This document shows, piece after piece, positions 60,103 through 64,000 of a stretch of 64,000 bases of DNA (its first letter is position 1; each line of letters begins with the position of its first letter). The DNA is from Anaerolineales bacterium. GTDB taxonomy: Bacteria > Chloroflexota > Anaerolineae > Anaerolineales > Villigracilaceae. A program made the translations under genes and the position numbers. The notes beneath the pieces are model-generated. The model made no database searches, was not told the DNA's origin, and saw nothing but the letters and a program-made list of their open reading frames with translations. The stretch is from NCBI GenBank assembly GCA_020634895.1, contig JACKAV010000005.1, positions 248,001 through 312,000 on the forward strand, in the 5' to 3' direction.

Positions 60103-61389
60103 CTACTTTTCCTTTTTAGCGGAATCTGAATGACGGCTCAATTTTTGGAACGGCAGAAAACGTGCTGCCAGTGAAAATCCTATAAGCCAATAGGAGATCA
60201 CCAGCGAAGCAATTGCCCACTCCTGCCACGTCGGCGCATAGGTGTTGAGAACAACCGTCGGCGTGAATGGATCGTAGGTGATCGAAGCGATCAATCCGGA
60301 AAAGTTATAGTTCCAGCGCACAAGCACTGTACAGAATGCCGGCAGGATCGCCGCGATCATCAATATCCGGAAGTTCCGTATCCGTTTTGCCATCAAAAGG
60401 ATCGAGCCGGGAATAAGCGCAAACAATACCTGCCCCACCCAGAAGGACGTGGAGTATGGCGTAATGGTATTGAGCATTTGCGTCTGCAATGACACCTCTG
60501 TGTCGAAGCTGTAGTAGTTCGTCACCGCCCAATCCCAAACGCGGATGTAGATGCACAAGAGGACAATCGCACCGGCGATCCGAGCCACGTCATAAAGCGC
60601 TTCATCCTTGACCAGTCCCGGGCGCATAATTCGAAAGACGACCACGCTCAGGAAGAACAGCAAAGCAGTTCCGCCACCCATGGCGGACAACACGAACTGG
60701 ACCGGCGCACTCTGGTTGAACCACATTCCGCGACCTGACAGGACAGCATAAGTGGCACCCAATGAAGCCTGATGCAGCAGGGAAAGCGTCAACCCGATAA
60801 CCGCCAGCACAGGACCAAGGCTGTGCAGACGATGCGCCAGCCAGACCATAAAATCTGAAATTTTCTTGAGAATGGGGAAGCGCTTCACGAGCGGATGTTC
60901 AGAGAACACCGGATGCTCCATCACGACTGGCAGCAGTTCCGCCATCAACACAGTCAGGTAAAGCACCACGCACATTGTGATTTCCCATAAAAGCGAATGC
61001 GGCTGCCAGAAAACAATGGGATGCCAGAAGCGCAGAGGTTGACCAAGGTCAAAGAGCAGCACCATGCCCGCTGTGGAATATCCGAGGAAGCCAAGGATTA
61101 CAGCAAGCTTTCCGATGATTTCGAGGTGTTTGATCCGCAGCAGATAGACGATCACGCCGAATACAAACGCGCTTCCACCAAGAGCAATGGAGGAGAGATC
61201 GAGCGTGATCCATAACCCCCAGGGCACCTGGTTGCTGAGACCCGTCACTTGCAGACCATAGGCGAAAACGTTATATGCGCCCACCAAACCAAATACGATT
61301 CCCGCACCCAGGAGTGCCATCCAATAAGGGAAGATGTCCACTTCACGCTTACCCAATCGCATGGTCAGAGGTTCAATTGCAGTTTGCAT
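60103..61389 (-). CDS. nrfD: NrfD/PsrC-like membrane quinone oxidoreductase subunit
   Basis: The 428-residue product has nine to ten membrane helices and the NrfD pattern (VPWGLWITLDLSSIALGGSAF, LLRIKHLE, LGQPLRFWHPIVFWQPHSLLWE). It begins inside the 3' end of the ferredoxin gene, after GAAGGATAAGCC. NrfD proteins bind menaquinone and exchange electrons with an iron-sulfur partner on the outer face of the membrane. The partner is encoded immediately upstream. With the multiheme cytochrome it would make a three-part membrane complex like those of polysulfide or nitrite reductases. Confidence 0.9.
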   Translation of the reverse strand: MQTAIEPLTMRLGKREVDIFPYWMALLGAGIVFGLVGAYNVFAYGLQVTGLSNQVPWGLWITLDLSSIALGGSAFVFGVIVYLLRIKHLEIIGKLAVILGFLGYSTAGMVLLFDLGQPLRFWHPIVFWQPHSLLWEITMCVVLYLTVLMAELLPVVMEHPVFSEHPLVKRFPILKKISDFMVWLAHRLHSLGPVLAVIGLTLSLLHQASLGATYAVLSGRGMWFNQSAPVQFVLSAMGGGTALLFFLSVVVFRIMRPGLVKDEALYDVARIAGAIVLLCIYIRVWDWAVTNYYSFDTEVSLQTQMLNTITPYSTSFWVGQVLFALIPGSILLMAKRIRNFRILMIAAILPAFCTVLVRWNYNFSGLIASITYDPFTPTVVLNTYAPTWQEWAIASLVISYWLIGFSLAARFLPFQKLSRHSDSAKKEK

Positions 61390-61392
61390 GGC

Positions 61393-62211
61393 TTATCCTT
61401 CCTCTGTGGTCGATTCTGACTGTCTTTGAGGCGGCAGGTAGTAGACCTTCGGTTCGGTGCTCAACTCTTCGCGCAGACGGATGGGCGTCTTGGCGGCTTC
61501 CAACGCAAGCGAAACCGGACTTTGAGAGTCGTTCAAATCGCCAAAGATACGCGCTCCAGTCGGGCAGGCGACCACGCACGCAGGTGTTGCCGCGTCATCC
61601 ACACCGGGAACCAAGCCGCGTTCCATCCCGGCGTCGATGCGATGCTGGCAAAAAGTGCATTTCTCCATCACGCCGCGCGGACGTGGCGGCACTTCAGGCG
61701 TTCCAAAATCCGGTACGCGCGGGCTGACTTCGTCCGGGTTGCGCCAGTTGAACACACGTACATCATACGGGCATGCAACTTCGCAATATCGGCAGCCAAT
61801 GCAAAGATCGTAGTCCATGGTCACGATGCCATCGTCGCGAACATAAGTCGCGCCAACCGGACAGACATGCACGCAGGGTGGATTTTCGCAATGCATGCAT
61901 GGGCGCGAGAGAAAATATTCCTCGCCGTTCTCAAGCGTTTCCGTCGTCACCACGTTGTAGATCATATCGTCCGCAAGGTTGTTGACAGCCTGACAGGCAT
62001 ACGTGCAGTACTGGCAGCCAATGCACAGATCAATATCGATCACCATACCCCAACGATGTTCACCGCCTCCGCCGTGCTGGGCTTGCGCCTTGTTCAACCC
62101 CGCACTGACAACGGATGTCAACGCGGCAGCGCCGGCAACAGCGCCGGAGACTTTTACAAAGTCGCGCCGGGAAATGCCATCTTTATCGGGAGACTGAACC
62201 TTGTCGCTCAT
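61393..62211 (-). CDS. Tat-exported ferredoxin subunit (DsrO/PsrB/NrfC-like)
   Basis: The 272-residue protein has a Tat signal (SRRDFVKVSG at about residues 14-23) and four 4Fe-4S motifs (CIGCQYCTYAC, CMHCENPPCVHVC, CIGCRYCEVAC, CTFCQHRI with later CVVAC), the four-cluster layout of NrfC/PsrB/DsrO subunits. It starts at a TAATG overlap with the cytochrome gene and precedes nrfD. It transfers electrons between the NrfD quinone site and the multiheme cytochrome on the outer face. Confidence 0.92.
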   Translation of the reverse strand: MSDKVQSPDKDGISRRDFVKVSGAVAGAAALTSVVSAGLNKAQAQHGGGGEHRWGMVIDIDLCIGCQYCTYACQAVNNLADDMIYNVVTTETLENGEEYFLSRPCMHCENPPCVHVCPVGATYVRDDGIVTMDYDLCIGCRYCEVACPYDVRVFNWRNPDEVSPRVPDFGTPEVPPRPRGVMEKCTFCQHRIDAGMERGLVPGVDDAATPACVVACPTGARIFGDLNDSQSPVSLALEAAKTPIRLREELSTEPKVYYLPPQRQSESTTEEG

Positions 62212-64000
62212 TATTCATCCTCCTTTTTACCCTTGCCATTCGTGGAAGACAATCTATTGGTCGAGAGCAGCCAATACAGGATGCCGCCGATCAGCACGCC
62301 GCCGAGGACGAGACTCCACGCGGGCAGGGCTATCCCTGCGCCGCCCTGCGCTTCAGACTTTGTTTGGGCTGCCTCTTCAGTTGCAGGCATTTCCTCCACT
62401 GACGTCTCCCCCAAATCCACGCCGGCATTCACCATCAAATCGGTGCTGTGAATTTCGCCCGCATGACATTTCAAACAGGTATCGGAACCGACTTCAAACG
62501 TGTGCCCGGTATTCATGTCCGTATTCTTATGGCAATCCGTACAGGACAAACCAGCCGCCGTGTGTGTGGAGTGTTGTGCATCATCCTTTTCATCGGTATG
62601 ACACGTTTCACAAGCGGTTTTGTTCTCGCCGATCGTCATAATATGCTGGGAGTGCGGATTGTGGCACGAAGCGCAGTCAACGTTGACAGTTCCGTGCGCG
62701 CTGGTTTTCCAGTCGTTGTATTCATTCAAATGACATGCGCCGCACGTCTCCGCGGATTTCTCCATGGTGAACGGCTGCTCCGGATGTTCGCCCGCTGTCT
62801 CCAGTTTATGGCAGGAGACACATCCCACGCCCTTATCACCGTGTGCGCTCATCGTCCAAAGGTCGTATTCATCTTCGTGACATTCGAGGCAGGAATCAGG
62901 AGCCAGTTTGGGCGTGATCAGGTTTTCGATGGTCAACGTCGGCGGGAATTTTGTCAGGCGCGTTACATCTTTCTCGTCGTATCCAAGCGCGGCAAAATCG
63001 AGGCGCCCATCGTTCGCCGTATGACAATCCTGGCAGGCGAGAGCTTCGCTCGCCGGTGCCACCATGTGCGTAATGGGCCAGTACATTTCCGACTCAACGA
63101 ACCCATACTCACCGCTGTAGGGAAGCCCTGCGTAATCCATACCGAAAGAGATCGCTTTGCCCCAATCGTAATTGCCCCAATACGCCGACTCGTCCTTGCC
63201 GAACAGGTGCGGTATGACCAGAATATTGTTAACCGTATCGTAAGGCTGAACCGCCTGGAAGCGTTTTACGGGCCAGATTCTCGCGTTCGGGTCTTCCATG
63301 TCACCCAGGAATTTGTTGATGCTGACGATCGTAGTTGAGTCGATCTTGTCACCGGCAAGCGTATACTCAACCTGCCCATTGAACCAGACATATTCCGGGA
63401 TGACGTTTTCCTCGTAAGTAAACTCGCCTTTTTGCCCGTCATAGACGACGTGCCCCGTTTCATCCTTAACGACAACTGGTTTGCCTTCGTCGGTCAGCTG
63501 CCCCGCCTTCGACCAATCCCACGTCATTTTGGTGGGAATATCGCCACGCGCAAATTCCGGAATATGACAGGTCTGGCACGCAACTTTCTGGGCATGCTGA
63601 TTCAGCGTCGCCAAAGTATGAGGCGCTTCACCGTGGCAGCTTTCGCATCCCTTCCACTGCTCAGGGTCCATGCTGTAGCGGCTTCCCACCGTTTGGTGGT
63701 TGTCAGTGACGTGGCATGTGGTGCAGGTAAAGTCCTGTCCTTCCGCCGACATATGGACATCCAAATCAAAGGAGGGATCGTTCAGTGAACTATCCAGGTC
63801 GCCGTGTTTGACCTCGTCACCGCCGCCGCCGAAGAAATGGCAGGAGCCGCATGTCTCGCGTGAAGTAAACCCGACATTTTGAGCTACGTTCGCCAGGTCT
63901 GGCGGATTCCAAATTGTGCCGCTGCCAGCCGGAAATTCCTTTGGCTCAGAAACCGGCAGCCCGGCGCCGGTCGGGAATTTTTTATACCCGCCGGTCGTGT
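62211..64000 (-). CDS. Octaheme tetrathionate reductase-family cytochrome fused to an extra multiheme region, 5' end missing
   Basis: The frame is open to the right edge, so the start and signal peptide lie outside the window; about 596 codons are visible. The first part has CGSCHFFGGGGDEVKHGDL, the characteristic site of octaheme tetrathionate reductase proteins (the Lys may be the heme ligand), then CTTCH, CESCH, CQTCH and CQDCH. A further seven hemes follow (CLECH, CVSCH, CGACH, CASCH, CETCH, CTDCH, CLKCH), then an anchor helix near the C-terminus. At least 12 hemes are visible. Family members reduce tetrathionate, nitrite or hydroxylamine in vitro; the natural reaction here is unknown. 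Confidence 0.9.
   Translation of the reverse strand, partial: TTGGYKKFPTGAGLPVSEPKEFPAGSGTIWNPPDLANVAQNVGFTSRETCGSCHFFGGGGDEVKHGDLDSSLNDPSFDLDVHMSAEGQDFTCTTCHVTDNHQTVGSRYSMDPEQWKGCESCHGEAPHTLATLNQHAQKVACQTCHIPEFARGDIPTKMTWDWSKAGQLTDEGKPVVVKDETGHVVYDGQKGEFTYEENVIPEYVWFNGQVEYTLAGDKIDSTTIVSINKFLGDMEDPNARIWPVKRFQAVQPYDTVNNILVIPHLFGKDESAYWGNYDWGKAISFGMDYAGLPYSGEYGFVESEMYWPITHMVAPASEALACQDCHTANDGRLDFAALGYDEKDVTRLTKFPPTLTIENLITPKLAPDSCLECHEDEYDLWTMSAHGDKGVGCVSCHKLETAGEHPEQPFTMEKSAETCGACHLNEYNDWKTSAHGTVNVDCASCHNPHSQHIMTIGENKTACETCHTDEKDDAQHSTHTAAGLSCTDCHKNTDMNTGHTFEVGSDTCLKCHAGEIHSTDLMVNAGVDLGETSVEEMPATEEAAQTKSEAQGGAGIALPAWSLVLGGVLIGGILYWLLSTNRLSSTNGKGKKEDE

Noticed and set aside
1..64000. tRNA or rRNA genes
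   Set aside because: No cloverleaf with a T-loop consensus or rRNA-like block was noticed on either strand; a tRNAscan run would settle it.

Overview
The window looks like a chromosomal segment of an uncultured Anaerolineae-type Chloroflexota, probably from a metagenome. This is an inference from gene content and style: lipoproteins with Pro/Thr linkers, a giant LamG/Ig surface protein ending in its own sortase domain, a MalT-like STAND regulator, a TupABC tungstate system with two moeA genes, and Hdr/Qmo-type sulfur genes. No rRNA, tRNA, CRISPR array or complete insertion sequence was seen.

Layout. 1-4136: a truncated beta-helix lipoprotein, then a rightward set of a Cthe_2159-like carbohydrate-binding lipoprotein, a VTC-domain protein and a DUF4956 membrane protein. 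4218-11179: leftward MalT-like LuxR regulator, serine hydrolase, small protein, DUF4386 membrane protein and two tandem medium-chain dehydrogenases. 11380-15499: a leftward ECF transporter operon (DsrE-like, PPC/DUF296, S component, EcfT, two ATPases) behind a structured leader that ends in an intrinsic terminator. This is a riboswitch-like arrangement that I could not assign to a known class. 15570-21186: membrane proteins, an alpha/beta hydrolase, an unusual receiver-membrane fusion, and a NarL-type two-component pair whose promoter predicts a leaderless mRNA.

21391-28258: a tungstate/molybdate module. It holds a repressor-like HTH protein fused to a binding domain, then tupA, an internal terminator, tupB, tupC, moeA, and a second moeA fused to the same kind of binding domain. 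Both moeA genes carry in-frame repeat insertions. 28602-39770: one 3722-residue surface protein with LamG, FN3, a nested metallophosphoesterase, cadherin/Ig repeats, an LPATG motif and a C-terminal sortase domain with His, Cys and Arg. 39771-50436: accessory genes (hydrolase, SDR enzymes, a MarR regulator with a perfect 21-bp inverted repeat, a beta-propeller lipoprotein, a DegV-led operon) separated by debris. The debris includes three decayed yifB/comM fragments, a truncated inverted copy of a DUF4345 gene and a REP-like repeat.

50437-64000: sulfur and respiratory genes. A LysR gene converges on a leftward operon of ArsR, TusA, a Cys-poor MvhD-like protein, two HdrA-like flavoproteins (QmoA/QmoB-like), a small helical protein, a QmoC-like membrane Fe-S protein and DsrE. 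Then come an XRE-cupin regulator with a triheme cytochrome, a second ArsR, and a leftward operon of an octaheme tetrathionate reductase-family cytochrome with an extra seven-heme region, a Tat-exported ferredoxin, an NrfD membrane protein and a 41-residue membrane microprotein. A reasonable inference is that TusA/DsrE deliver protein-bound sulfur to a Qmo/Hdr-like complex linked to the quinone pool, while the NrfD-ferredoxin-multiheme complex connects the same pool to a sulfur or nitrogen compound outside the membrane.
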